Assembly: GCA_032433765.1 (NCBI GenBank)
Contig: JAVIAB010000073.1
Coordinates: 59,891,052-59,955,051 of the forward strand
Reading direction: 5' to 3'
DNA from: Megaustenia siamemsis
Taxonomy: Eukaryota; Mollusca; Gastropoda; Stylommatophora; Ariophantidae
DNA: 64,000 bases
The notes below the pieces were generated by a model. It made no database searches. It was not told the origin of the DNA and was given only the letters and a program-made list of their open reading frames with translations. Positions 47,372-58,913 of the stretch are shown here, piece by piece; positions within the stretch are counted from its first letter, which is position 1; the number at the start of each line of letters is the position of its first letter. Position numbers and translations under genes: made by a program.

Positions 47372-48113
47372 GTCGTCTCCTTGTATCTTCATTTCTGATT
47401 TTGTTTCTTCTTGTCACATTCATTATTTTTTTCTCAACTCACCTCTATATCAACGATTTTTCTTTTTGATTTCCCTGCTATTGTTCGTCATTGACACTAA
47501 TACCAAACTGTCGGAGGAACATTGTGTTATATTCCTTTCTCTTTGTAGGAGATGTTTGTTTTTCAGTTTTGAAATAAAGTGTACAATCACTTATTTTTTT
47601 TTTTTTTTTGCAGTATAGGCTGTCATTATTAACCATATTACGCTTGACAAGTAGATGGTCATACAGCCCCAGTACCACAACATTATCTATATGGCATAAC
47701 GAGTACTTGTATATTTACAGGAAGAAAAACCACAGATAAAAATCATAAAAACAATGTGCAATATTTACCTAAATTTGGCATCTCTGTTTTAGTGTATGGA
47801 GGATGGGAGTTTTTGAGTCACGGACAGCGGTGGAAGTAAATGCGCCGACTGAAGGGAAACAACATTGAAATCATTAATACATGGAATTTATATTAATAGC
47901 TATAACACAAGACAAATTTTAAAAATTCAACGTGAAATAAAAAATGGCTTGTTTCATGCAATGTCGCACGTGAGGAAGTTATTTAGTAATAAACTTCACT
48001 GTAGAGAGTTGTACCATTTTGATGCTAATGAAATGGTTGCTTGGTGGAGAGAGATGGGCGACTCTATTGTTAGCTGCGAACACCTTCCTGAACACAGCTA
48101 CAATAACCGATGA
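47372..48113 (+). other. No recognised gene; 82-codon plus-strand frame at 47865-48113
   Basis: The frame includes HVRKLFSNKLHCRELYHFD and ANEMVAWWREMGDSIVSCE, a more protein-like composition than most frames here, but I recognise no family. There is no visible upstream exon, so it may be a remnant or chance. Confidence 0.3.
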
Positions 48114-48129
48114 TCAAGACAACGTTAAA

Positions 48130-48133
48130 GACT

Positions 48134-48167
<34 letters not shown>

Positions 48168-48410
48168 GACAGAGAGAGAGACAGAGAGAGTAAGAGAGAC
48201 AGAGAGAGCCAGAGAGAGTGAGAGAGACACAGAGAGAGACACAGAGAGAGACAGAGAGAGTAAGAGAGACAGAGAGAGACAGAGAAAGAAAGAGAGACCG
48301 AGAAAGAAAGAGAGAAAGAGAGAGAGAGACAGACAGAGAGAAACAGAGATAGACAGAGAGAAACAGACAGACCGAGAGAGACAGATAGAGACAGACAGAG
48401 AGAACAGCGA
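48130..48410. repeat. Purine tract, (GA)n and GAGACA-type repeats
   Basis: About 280 bases, almost all purine on the plus strand, with AGAGAGACAG units. Such tracts can adopt triplex structures (general knowledge). Confidence 0.95.
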
Positions 48411-48989
48411 ATTACAAAACAGTAGCACTCAACACCAGTGGAACAAGACAGTAGAAGTTATTGAAATAATGAAACACTCACCGAAAATAACAAAATTGAT
48501 AAAGAAATTAGCACTTCAAGCAGTAAGGCAAACTTAAGTATTGGGATTGTTATCCTCCCTCGTATGCTACAAGACACTGCCCACCAGCACAGACAAAAGT
48601 CTCATATAAAGCATATTTATTCCCTCTAAATTACCAGCGAAAAACAATGTTACACACAATAAGTCGGAGAAGATAGTTTGTTTTTACTGAAACTGTATTT
48701 GTCTTGTTGGAATTTTGTTAAATAATTCTTTCTTCATTTTAACAAATGTCACAATTTTATTATTCTTTTTTCTTCCCTGCCCACCCCATTCTTCAAAATT
48801 CATCTAATAATCTACGTTTCAGGGATTAAATTATATATATATATTTTTTTTTTCAAGTAGATATTATCTGACTCGAAATGCTAAAAAAAGTATCAAGTTT
48901 CAAGTGTGTTCGTAAATTTGATGTTCCCACGTAATTTTTTTTGTTTTGTTCTAACGTGAAAAAAAGTGCAAGCTATGCTTGATTTCAAA
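48411..48989. other. No recognised feature
   Basis: AT-rich sequence with T homopolymers. Confidence 0.4.
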
Positions 48990-49845
48990 ACAAGCAAATG
49001 TAATATGGAAAAGTTTAATTTCTAAATGCAATAACGCAAATGTAATATGGAAAAGTTTAATTTCTAAATGCAATAACGCAAATGTAATATGGAAAAGTTT
49101 AATTTCTAAATGCAATAACGCAAATGTAATATGGAAAAGTTTAATTTCTAAATGCAATAACGCAAATGTAATATGGAAAAGTTTAATTTCTAAATGCAAT
49201 AACGCAAATGTAATATGGAAAAGTTTAATTTCTAAATACAATAACGCAAATGTAATATGGAAAAGTTTAATTTCTAAATGCAATAACGCAAATGTAATAT
49301 GGAAAAGTTTAATTTGTAAATGCAATAACGCAAATGTAATATGGAAAAGTTTAATTTCTAAATACAATTACGCAAATGTAATATGGAAAAGTTTAATTTC
49401 TAAATACAATTACGCAAATGTAATATGGAAAAGTTTAATTTCTAAATACAATTACGCAAATGAAATATGGAAAAGTTTAATTTCTAAATGCAATTACGCA
49501 AATGAAATATGGAAAAGTTTAATTTCTAAATACAATTACGCAAATGAAATATGGAAAAGTTTAATTTCTAAATGCAATAACGCAAATGTAATATGGAAAA
49601 GTTTAATTTATAAATGCAATAACGCAAATATAATATGGAAAAGTTTAATTTCTAAATACAATTACGCAAATGAAATATGGAAAAGTTTAATTTCTAAATA
49701 CAATTACGCAAATGAAATATGGAAAAGTTTAATTTCTAAATACAATTACGCAAATGAAATATGGAAAAGTTTAATTTCTAAATACTATTACACAAATGTA
49801 ATACGGACAAAATTACTTTCTAAATACGCAAATGAAATATGGATT
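48990..49845. repeat. Minisatellite, 42-bp unit, about 20 copies
   Basis: The unit contains AATATGGAAAAGTTTAATTT and CTAAATGCAATAACGCAAATG. Left copies are AACGCAAATGTA and right copies TTACGCAAATGAA. A 289-codon frame is open through it (ANVIWKSLISKCNN). The repeat has no domain. Confidence 0.95.
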
Positions 49846-50104
49846 TAAATATCTAAATGACTTTTTAAGTAGTTAACAAGTATTATTCATAATTCAAAAA
49901 TATGGAGACAACTTGAGCAGATGTAATGGTGCGAGGAACCATTTATTTGAAGTTTTATTGATTTTTTTTTTATTTAGCCCTTACACAATTCGTTATTATA
50001 AACTAGTGAGTCCTAACCTGGGATAAGCGTGTGCACTAGGGCTGTGAAGTTCAGTAGCTATGGATGCAGGAAAAGCAAGAAGTATATTTGTCGATATTGG
50101 TTGG

Positions 50105-50369
50105 CAAGTAAAAAAAAAAAAAGTAAAGTACCCCCGTCACGCCAAGTGGCGTATAGGGAATATGGTGTTAGTGACCATAAATTTTACAGACCTTCGGCAC
50201 ATGATTTTTGGGTTAATGTGGTCGGTATTACGCCCGTGCCGCTTTACTTTCCCCCCAAAAATATCCGGTACCCATTAAAGGCTGGGTGAACCGGAAGCCT
50301 TCGGTTGAGATCGAACTCTGCTTGTCCTTTGTAGTCCAGTACACTAACCACTGAGCGATCGCTGCTCCC
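50105..50369 (-). mobile_element. tRNA-derived SINE, family S2, copy 3, with target duplication
   Basis: Full length on the minus strand: head with AGTGTACTGGACTACAAAGG, body with GCACGGGCGTAATACCGACC, 3' hairpin TATACGCCACTTGGCGTGAC, then a T-rich tail. An 11-bp duplication, ATATTGGTTGG, lies at 50094-50104 and 50370-50380. Confidence 0.95.
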
Positions 50370-50380
50370 ATATTGGTTGG

Positions 50381-50744
50381 TAGAAACAGGTAATTTTGGT
50401 AATGACTAATGTAGGAAACGTATAATGTAGTACATGTGTCTAATGTAATCTTTTTTGTTCATACTTAACTACTTGTGTCTTTTCAAAATTTAAATGTTGA
50501 CCTGTCTCCATGTTTTGTTGAACCTTTTCATTATGTTATCCCTTTTAATTCTTATTATTGGACTCTTTGTGTGCCTTTATAACCTTTATTTTGGAAATAA
50601 CCGTAGCATTATTAATTATAAATATATTTGGTTGCTGCGGGAGTATTATTTATGGAAATAGACTATCAAAAGTAGACAAATAATTTGTATACGTTTACAA
50701 CTACCTTTGTAGGCGAGCGAAGAAGATTAAAATGAAAACCCAGT
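50381..50744. other. No recognised feature
   Basis: AT-rich. A stretch near 50460-50530 (GTGTCTTTTCAAAATTTAAA) may be a worn LINE reverse-transcriptase scrap, but this is too weak to call. Confidence 0.35.
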
Positions 50745-51162
50745 AATAGTAGTAGCATTAGTTGTAGCAATTGAAGTAGTAGTAGTTGCAGTTACAGTGG
50801 TAGCAGTAATAGTAATAGTAGTAGAATTAGTTGTAGCAATTGAAGTAGTAGTAGTTGCAGTTACAGTGGTAGCAGTAATTGTAGTAGAATTAGTTGTAGC
50901 AATTGAAGTAGTAGTAGTTGCAGTTACAGTGGTAGCAGTAATAGTAGTAGAATTAGTTGTAGCAATTGAAGTAGTAGTAGTTGCAGTTACAGTGGTAGCA
51001 GTAATAGTAGTAGAATTAGTTGCAGTAATTGAAGTAGTAGTAGTTGCAGTTACAGTGGTAGCAGTAATAGTATTAGAATTAGTTGTAGCAATTGAAGTAG
51101 TAGTAGTTGCAGTTACAGTGGTAGCAGTAATAGTAGTAGAATTAGTTGTAGCAATTGAAGTA
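50745..51162. repeat. Minisatellite, 63-bp unit (GTA-rich), left part, ~7 copies
   Basis: The unit contains GTAGTTGCAGTTACAGTGGT and AATTAGTTGTAGCAATTGAA. All frames are valine/alanine-rich by composition. Confidence 0.95.
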
Positions 51163-51616
51163 CTGAAACTAAGAATGGCAAAATGTTACGTCTTCTCAAT
51201 ATTGCTGTATGGTGCAGAAACATGGACATTAGACAAGAAAACAGAACAGAAAATTGAAGCATTTCAAATGTGGATTATAGAAGAATAGGTAGAATTGGAT
51301 GGAAACAAAAGATAACAAACGATGAAGTTTTAAAACAACTGAAAATAAAAAGAGAACTACTAAATACAATTAAGACAAGACAAATGAAATTTTTGGGGCA
51401 TGTTAAAAGACACAACAGCCTACTAAAAGTAATATTGGAAGGAAAAATACAAGATAAAAGAGGCAGAGGCAGACTAAGACTAACATGGACGAGTAACATC
51501 AAAAGATGGACAAGTCAATCTATGACAGCCTGCACCATCAAAGCAAGAAACAGAGTAGAATGGCGATCCATGGTAGCCAACCTTCGTTGCGGAGAAGGCA
51601 CGCGATGATGATGATG
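51163..51616 (+). mobile_element. LINE-A 3' end inserted into the 63-bp array
   Basis: A well-preserved C-terminal LINE-A segment with one frame shift: LRMAKCYVFSILLYGAETWT, KIEAFQMWI, then RRIGRIGWKQK, MKFLGHVKRHNSLLKVILEG, RLTWTSNIKRWT and WRSMVANLRCG. It ends in a GATGATGATG tail, the short tandem type common in RTE elements. A 10-bp duplication, AATTGAAGTA, lies at 51153-51162 and 51617-51626. Because the host is periodic, the match could also be array phase. Confidence 0.9.
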
Positions 51617-52155
51617 AATTGAAGTAGTAGTAGTTGCAGTTACAGTGGAAGTAGTAATAGTAGTAGCATTAGTTGTAGCAACTGAAGTAGTAGTAGTTGC
51701 AGTTAAAGTGGTAGCAGTAATAGTAGTAGCATTAGTTGTAGCAACTGAAGTAGTAGTAGTTGCAGTTACAGTGATAGCAGTAATAGTAGTAGCATTAGTT
51801 GTAGCAACTGAAGTAGTAGTAGTTGCAGTTAAAGTGGTAGCAGTAATAGTAGTAGCATTAGTTGTAGCAACTGAAGTAGTAATAGTTGCAGTTACAGTGG
51901 TAGCAGTAATAGTAGTAGAATTAGTTGTAGCAATTGAAGTAGTAGTAGTTGAAGTTACAGTAGTAGCAGCAATAGTAGTATAATTCGTTGTAACAATTGA
52001 AGTAGTAATAGTTGTAGTTGTAGTTACAGTAGTAGCATTAATAGTTGTAGTAGCTGTAGTAGTAACATTAGTAGCAGTAGTAACTGGCGTAGTAGTTATA
52101 GTAGTTATTATAGTAGTTGTAGTAATATTTGTAGTTGTAGTAATATTAGAATTAG
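51617..52155. repeat. 63-bp GTA-rich minisatellite, right part, ~5 copies plus worn tail
   Basis: Copies differ from the left part by AGCATTAGTTGTAGCAACTG. After about 51990 units break down to GTA/ATA trinucleotides. Confidence 0.93.
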
Positions 52156-52164
52156 TAGTGTTGT

Positions 52165-52438
52165 GTTATTCCTGTTTGTGTTATACCGGGGTCTCATGAG
52201 TAAAGAATAGTGACACTGTGACCTTCCAAGCATGTCGTAAGAGGCGAGTAAGGAGGTTGATCGATGGCTTGACAAGCTGTCATTGTAAAAACTATTGTTA
52301 TGGAAACAGAGCCATAGATTTTAGAGGCTGTGATCTATGCAATATGTGCCATTTTGGCATTCAATGTTTCTGTTTTTGAGATTGTGGTTCTGCCCTATGT
52401 GCCGTCTACGGCTCGAAAGGACGATAGATAGATAGAGA
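52165..52438 (+). mobile_element. SINE family S7 (LINE-B-tailed), copy 3
   Basis: Begins near TGTTATACCGGGGTCTCAT and ends GGACGATAGATAGATAGAGA. A 9-bp duplication, TAGTGTTGT, lies at 52156-52164 and 52439-52447. It shares the TGACACTGTGACCTTCC core and the CCCTATGTGCCGTCTACGGC tail with the other copies. Confidence 0.88.
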
Positions 52439-52499
52439 TAGTGTTGTTAGTATTTATTGTTGTAAAAGTAGTAGTAATTTTATAGTTGTTGTTGCAGTA

Positions 52500-52830
52500 A
52501 TAATAGCTGTTGTAATAGTAGTAGTAGTAGTGGTGATAGTAGTATCAATATGGTAATAGTAGTAGTAGTAGTGGTGATAGTAGTATCAATATTGGTAATA
52601 GTAGTAGTAGTAGTGGTGATAGTAGTATCAATATTGGTAATAGTAGTAGTAGTAGTGGTGATAGTAGTATCAATATTGGTAATAGTAGTAGTAGTAGTGG
52701 TGATAGTAGTATCAATATTGGTAATAGTAGTAGTAGTAGTGGTGATAGTAGTATCAATATTGGTAATAGTAGTTGTAGTAGTGGTGATAGTAGTATCAAT
52801 ATTGGTAATAGTAGTTGTAGTAGTAATAGT
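52500..52830. repeat. Minisatellite, 42-bp unit, about 8 copies
   Basis: The unit contains GTAGTGGTGATAGTAGTATC and AATATTGGTAATAG. Nearly identical copies; the last two carry TAGTTGTAG. Confidence 0.95.
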
Positions 52831-52889
52831 TTTAAGAGTAGTAGTTGTTGTTGTAGAAGAATTAGAAGAATTAAGTTAATATTATTTAG

Positions 52890-53205
52890 CAAGGATATTT
52901 ATGAGGAAGAAACGCAAAATTGAACCAGCCATCGAATACATAAACAAACAACAGATAAATTGGTTCGGCCACATAACAAGACAAAAAGAACTAACAGTGA
53001 CTCAAAGAGCCATAAACAAACGCCACGAAAACGCCAGATTAAGAGGAAGACCGAGAAAGAAATGGATAAAGGGAATACTAGAGTCACTAGGAGGGATAAC
53101 TCCAGAAGAGGCCAACAGAAGAGCAGAGAATCGCAGAATGTATCACCCCTCGCGCCAACGGCAATAGAGGAATGATAGAAGAAGAAGTAGAAGAAGAAGA
53201 AGGAT
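52890..53205 (+). mobile_element. LINE-D 3' end, 5'-truncated, well preserved
   Basis: An uninterrupted 88-codon frame (52901-53167): AIEYINKQQINWFGHITRQK, RLRGRPRKKWIKGILESLGG, then EEANRRAENRRMYHPS and stop, followed by a GAAGAAGTAGAAG tail. It is the least decayed LINE-D terminus here, suggesting a young insertion. It covers only the C-terminal tail of the polymerase protein, so it has no activity of its own. Confidence 0.88.
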
Positions 53206-53263
53206 ATGTATTTCTGTACGTAGTGGTTCAATAACACATATTTAATAAAGAAAATTTAATAAA

Positions 53264-53462
53264 ACGTAAATGTTGATCTGCAACTACATTAATGTTACAA
53301 AAATATCACACAAGAGAAATATCACAGCTAAATCTGCAACTACATTAATGTTACAAAAATATCACACAAGAGAAATATCACTACTAAATCTGCAACTACA
53401 TTAATGTTACAAAAATATCACACAAGAGAAATATCACAGCTAAATCTACAACTACCGAACAC
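53264..53462. repeat. Tandem repeat, 56-bp unit, 3.5 copies
   Basis: The unit contains CAACTACATTAATGTTACAA and ATATCACACAAGAG, spaced 56 bp at 53281, 53337 and 53393. Confidence 0.95.
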
Positions 53463-54938
53463 TTTACATTAAATAATTTACAACGTAAATGTTTTACGCT
53501 GATCTGGTACTATAAATATGTAAATAAACTATCCAAATTTACAAATTAACCCACAGCTACCTTAACATTATAACACAAATGCTGTTAAATAAATCTGTAA
53601 TTACAGCTAAGACGCCACAACTAATTCCCACAAATACGAATATTGCACGCAGGTACAACAAGTGTACAACAAGTGTACAACAAGTGTACGACAAGATATC
53701 GTTGAAGCTGACATTACCTCCGACAGTCACTAGCTTCTGTTCTAGCAGTAGCCACTTCCAGCTAGAAAAAATTAATTGAAACGAGTTCACAAAAACAGCG
53801 GCCACTTCCTTACAACATCGAGATGGGAATCAACTAACGGACATCTGAGACCCCCCGAGCACAAATTCAACTCCAGGGAAGGTCAATTATTTGAACAGAG
53901 AAAGCCTTCCTAGCCAAGTTTAGAAAAATGTTGATTATTTCTTGCAACAATCTCAATCTGCCCCTTTCCGGTCATTTCCGGAAAAGCAGCCATTTCTGGC
54001 ACATACTCCGTTTTCCAAATAGACTCTTGGCTTTCTCTCTCTTTCTATCCATTTCTCCCCCTTTCTCCACTCTTCACTCCCCCTTCTTCATTCCACACAA
54101 ATCACTTTTCACTCCTCAAACGTAGTCGCCTCATTTATTTTTATTCTAAAAAACCACCAGGGGATGGCAGTGGCGTTCTGTCAGTTTTTAAGCGACTGGG
54201 GCGTGTTAGTAAAGAGACGGTCTGGTTCATGTTCTTGTATGTCGATACATATCTTTGTACAGTGTCCATTAGTACTTCAATCTCTTCTTTTATACAAAGA
54301 AAAATCTAAACGCTTCGCACGAATCCCAAACAGGATCTATCGGGTGAGTCTAAAAAAGGGATGAAATAACATTTCAGCGAGGGTACACATTTTTGTCCTT
54401 AAATATTGCCCGGACATTGGCATGCATCTTGCTCTCTCCGATTTTCAAATACCGATTACTCTTTTACGTACCAGACTTGAACACTGCACATGTATTTTAT
54501 CGTCCGCTCCGACAAAACTGGATACTCGATTTCTCTCTCAATGAGAAGCCACACTCAAATAATACCGTCCAAAGTGATTCGATCAAGTTTCTTTTGAACA
54601 GGAGGAGAGCACCCTGAACATATATGGCGTCTTTCCTGATGACATCAAAATGAAATATGTACGTGATCTTACTGTGCACAAATCAAATAGGAGTTCTTCT
54701 TTTTCAGCGTCCAGTTCCCTATGCTTAACATATTACACGAGAAAGACAAGTTGTCTCTACGACTTTAGTCGTTAGCAGGAGATCGTCATTATTACCCCAT
54801 AGTTTGCATATTGTGTATCTTGGGGCGAGAATTCCGTTCTTATATCGCTGTACATTTCGCATTTTTGAAAGACAAGTTCTGTATTATGTCGACCGCCTTG
54901 ACATATACACAGTCGGGATGGAATAATTTGCACTCTGT
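53463..54938. other. No recognised gene
   Basis: A short 11-bp tandem (AAGTGTACAAC, about 53655-53690). Otherwise unplaced sequence with short frames only. Confidence 0.4.
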
Positions 54939-54948
54939 ATAGGCAAGT

Positions 54949-55689
54949 ACTAAAGTCATGACTAGTTTAATTCCAACAGGTGACAAAATATACATGGAAA
55001 ACAAACCAGTAGAAGAGATCGATCACTTTATCTATCTTGGAAGTCACATTGATCGAGAAGGGGATACGAGCAAAGAAATTAAAATCAGAATAGCTAAAGC
55101 AGCAATGTCTTTCAGAAGCCTTGAAAAGTTGTGGAAATCAAAACTTATCAGCACAAACACAAAACTTAGGCTATTCAAATCAAATGTACTATCAACCCTT
55201 ACGTATGCGTGTGAAAGCTGGAAAACAACAAGAGATATAGAAACAAAGTTGAACGCATTCGAAAATAAATGTCTAAGGATAATACTTGGTATAGCATGGA
55301 ACGAATTCAAAACAAACGAGGAAATTAGAGAAATCGCCAATCAACCACTAATATCTTCAGTAATAAAGAAAAGACGATGGTCATACGTTGGACATGTGAT
55401 GAGAAGAGATAATAACCGAATAGCAAAGCAAGCCCTCATATGGAAACAACAGGTAAAAGAAAAAGAGGAAGACCCAGGGAGACACTGAGAAGAACATTGA
55501 TGAGAGAGGCAAGAGCAGCAGGAGTCGGCTCCATCAATGAGATAGAACTGCTTGCACAGAACAGAGACAGATGGCGAGATTTGATAAAATATCTTTAAAA
55601 GAAAACTGCTAGAACAAAAAATCCATATAGGAGAAGGTGTATCTTGGTCTACGCCCTATGGGCCGGTTACGGCTCGAAAGGTCAATAGA
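54949..55689 (+). mobile_element. LINE-B 3' region, 5'-truncated, with target duplication
   Basis: A 176-codon frame (54958-55488) covers the reverse transcriptase C-terminal region: HFIYLGSHIDREGDTSKEIK, AMSFRSLEKLW, LSTLTYACESWKTT, FENKCLRIILG and RRWSYVGHVMRRDNNRIAKQ. A frameshift near 55475 separates it from RPRETLRRTLMREARAAGVG and RDRWRDLIKYL. The 3' UTR ends GCCCTATGGGCCGGTTACGG, then TCGAAAGGTCAATAGA. A 10-bp duplication, ATAGGCAAGT, lies at 54939-54948 and 55690-55699. The catalytic palm is absent (5' truncation). Confidence 0.93.
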
Positions 55690-56924
55690 ATAGGCAAGTC
55701 TACAGTGCCCTGATTGGAGTTGGATGATTGTGTTATCTTTCATCATTGAGTGCCGTCTCCGCAACGAAGGTTGGCTACCATGGAGCGCCATTTTGCTCTA
55801 TCTCTTGCTTTGATGGTGCAGGTTGTCATCGGTTGATTTGTCCATCTTTTGATGTTACTCGTCCATGTTAATCTTGGTCTGCCTCTGCCTCTTTTACCTT
55901 GTATTTTCCCCTCCAGGATCACTTTCAGTAGGCTGTTGTGTCTTTTAACATGGCCTAAGAATCGCATTTGTCTGTTCTAATTGTGTTCAGAAGTTCTCTT
56001 TTCATTTTTAGTTGTTTTAAGACTTTGTCATTTGTTTTCTTTTCCTTCCATCCAATTCTACCTATTCTTCTATATATCCACATTTCAAAGGCTTCAATTC
56101 TCTGTTCTGTTTTCTTGTCTAATGTCCATGTTTCAGCACCATATAGGAATATTGAGAAGATGTAACATTTTGCTATTCTTAGTTTTAGCTCTGGTGTTAT
56201 TTGTTTTGATGTTAGTATGTCCTTCATGACATTAAATTACTTTTTGCCATTCCTATTCTTTTGTTTATTTCAGTTGTACATTTTCCATCACTGGTTATAG
56301 TATGTCCAAGGTAGTTATAGTTCTGAACTGTCTCAAGGTCTATTCCTTCAATTTTGATATCCACTTGTGGGTTTTGAGTATTTTCTTTGTTTATGATCAT
56401 AGTTTTAGTCTTTTTGATATTCATATCTAGTCCATATTTTTTGCTTGTCGTGTTTATTTCATTAAGTAATTGTTGTAGGTCTTTAGGATTTTCTGCTATA
56501 GGTCGTTTCAAAATATTTTGAAGGTGTTTAAAATTCCATATCTCTGCAACCAATTGATTGATAATGCTGAAATTTTGCATATGGTCTTGTGATTTTTTGG
56601 TCCCAAGAAGTACATTCATTTCCTCACCAACAAACGTATAGTTTTAAATATTCTTTATTTGAAGTATACAAATTTAAGGCATTTTGGTCAAACCATATAT
56701 TTGGAGGAATTACCGCTTCATATGAGTGAGCACCCACGGACTTGTCATCTTGAACGTAATGCGCGCCAATTTCCCTGTTTTAAGCACTAAAAAACACATA
56801 AAACGCGTCATAGTTATAATTTTATATCCGGTGCATCCCATTTCCTGTCGTTTTGTTGTGATTTATGTGCAACGGCGTATCCTAATTATTGGGTAATTTC
56901 GTTAAATTTGTGATCTGTTAGTCA

Positions 56925-58129
56925 ATGGGTATAAAAGTAAAGTTCCTTACATTGCAATCAGTGGCAATAAAGGTGTATAAATATTTTTGCATAGAAGCTA
57001 AGCGTGGAAAACTGTATCGAAGCATCTCAAAGCCGGAAAGAGAACTATTCACGCATTGGGTATAAGCAAACGCTTTTTCAAACAAGTGCTTAAAGCTAAC
57101 GGAGTGTCCAGTTCAATCAAGACTAGGACGCTAGGAAGAAAGAAAGTAGTAGATAGTTTTGACAAGGAAGTGATTAGAAGAGCAATTTGTAAAATGTTCG
57201 ATTCCAAAGAAACTGTGACTTTAAGAAAACTGAAAATTCGACTGAGAGCAGAAAATGACATTGTTGTGTCGAAAACAACATTATGGAGAACTGTTAGAAG
57301 CATCGGTTTTACGTTTAGAAAGTACGATAGTGGTAGAAATGTCATCTGCGAGAAGCCGCACTTAGTTTCTATGAGGAGTAAATATTTACGTGAAGTACGG
57401 GAAATGCGTAACCAAGGTTATGATATTGTATTTCTAGATGAATCTTGGATAAATTCTCACCACACAAGTGCAAAGGAATGGCAGTTATCAGATGGAAGTA
57501 TTAAAAGATGTGTACCCACTGGAAAAGGACAGCGTATTATAATGGCACATGCAGGCAGCCGAAAAGAAGGGTTGGTGAAAAATGCAGAACTTATATTCAC
57601 CTCTAATTATACTGACAACAGGGACTATCACACCGAGATGAATGGCCATATATTTAGAGAGTGGATTGAAAATACTCTTCTTCCAATTCTAGACAGACCA
57701 TCCTGTCTGGTAAGGGACAACGCGTCGTACCACAACGCTGTGGCAGAAGAAGACAAAATTCCTACATCTACCAGTACAAAAGATGTTATAAAGATTTGGC
57801 TAAGAAAGGAAGGAATTCCATTTAACGAGGGATTTTTGAAACCTGAATTACTGTCACTTGTTAAGAAATCGCAAAAGACCAAAGTATTCCAAATAGACAA
57901 AATCATTCAACAGCATGGTCATACGTGCTTGAGACTGCCCCCTTATCATCCACAATTAAACCCCATTGAACTCGTTTGGGCAAAAATTAAAGGGCAGGTG
58001 GCAGCTGAGAATACAAGTTTTAAACTATGCGATATAAAAGGACTGACATATGCTGCTCTATCACAGATTGACAAAGATTTTTGGTGCAAATGTGAAGATC
58101 ATGTCTTAAAAGAAGAAAATGACTATTGA
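56925..58129 (+). pseudogene. IS630/Tc1/mariner-type transposase, frameshifted near its N-terminus
   Basis: This is a cut-and-paste DDE transposase. The main frame (57002-58129) has no ATG before its conserved region; counting from the TTG at 57056 it is 357 codons. N-terminal helix-turn-helix-like sequence is IHALGISKRFFKQVLKANG, with a second (RKLKIRLRAENDIVVSKTTL) downstream. Catalytic residues are D128 (IVFLDESWIN), D221 (CLVRDNASYHN) and E305 (PYHPQLNPIELVWAKIK). The D-to-E spacing is 83 residues against 34 in classic Tc1/mariner enzymes. A 46-codon frame from ATG 56925 reads AIKVYKYFCIEAKRG and SKPER, and fits the usual start. It is out of register by an extra GA at about 57042-57043. 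All catalytic residues remain. Confidence 0.9.
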
Positions 58130-58601
58130 AAAAGATGGACTATCGTTCGTTCAGCCCAGATTAGTAATCAATATGTTAGACTCCTCTGATTCAGAATAAA
58201 TGAAATAATAATGGACGTTTTTATATGTCCGCATGATCAATCTTTAGCTAAAGTTGATAACGTTTTGAAAATGTAAAGATTCTTGATATGTGTACTGCAG
58301 GCATGACTTTCATATGTCTTGTTTACGTAAAATAATGAAATTCACATGGAAAGACATAAAACGAACAATGTAGCTCTTTACAGTGAAGAGGATCCCGTGC
58401 TTACATCGGACTCTTTAGTCACATGCGTACCCATAAACAATAACTTTGCTTGATATGTCATGCTCGTTATCGCTCGCAACGGATAATTAATTTTTTAAAA
58501 TGTATTCTTTGTTGTATATTGTTTAAATAGTTTTCATTAATGGAACTGTTTATACGCTGATTTGTTTTAGACCGTCTGTAAAGGCTATAACATTGACATT
58601 C
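58130..58601 (+). other. Transposon 3' non-coding segment
   Basis: AT-rich sequence after the transposase stop. No additional gene seen. Confidence 0.6.
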
Positions 58602-58913
58602 TCATAGTATTTTAAAGAAAGTAAACAATAGAAAGTAAACAGTTGATAAACGCCTCCAACTTTCAAGTTGTGTAGAGACGCCTATGTCGAGAAGCTGATT
58701 TCTATTAATGTACGGTAAATTATTTTCTCCAGGAGCAAAAAGATCCGTAAATTCACTGAGATCAAAGGAAAGTGCTGCTTCATGATGAAGCATACTTCCT
58801 ACATCATTAAATTTTGTGAAATCGGTGGGACCTTGGAAAAACAAGGCCAGATGCAAAAAATCAAGTTTGTAAGTGCAGGGAAAGAGGAGATATTTCATGT
58901 TAATCGTGAACAT
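58602..58913 (-). other. Unrecognised exon-like open frame within the transposon
   Basis: A 103-codon minus-strand frame ends just inside the right terminal repeat. The part after a splice-acceptor-like CTTGTTTTTCCAAG (about 58850-58837) has protein-like composition: FNDVGSMLHHEAALSFDLSE, FTDLFAPGENNLPYINRNQL, LDIGVSTQLESWRRL. I do not recognise the family. It could be a captured host exon, a second transposon gene, or chance. Confidence 0.35.

Noticed and set aside
48979..49848. 289-codon frame (ANVIWKSLISKCNN repeat)
   Set aside because: Pure 42-bp minisatellite; no signal peptide, domain or promoter context.
50797..51983. Valine/alanine-rich frames of 112-163 codons
   Set aside because: Direct translation of GTA/GTT-rich 63-bp units interrupted by a LINE; not a gene.
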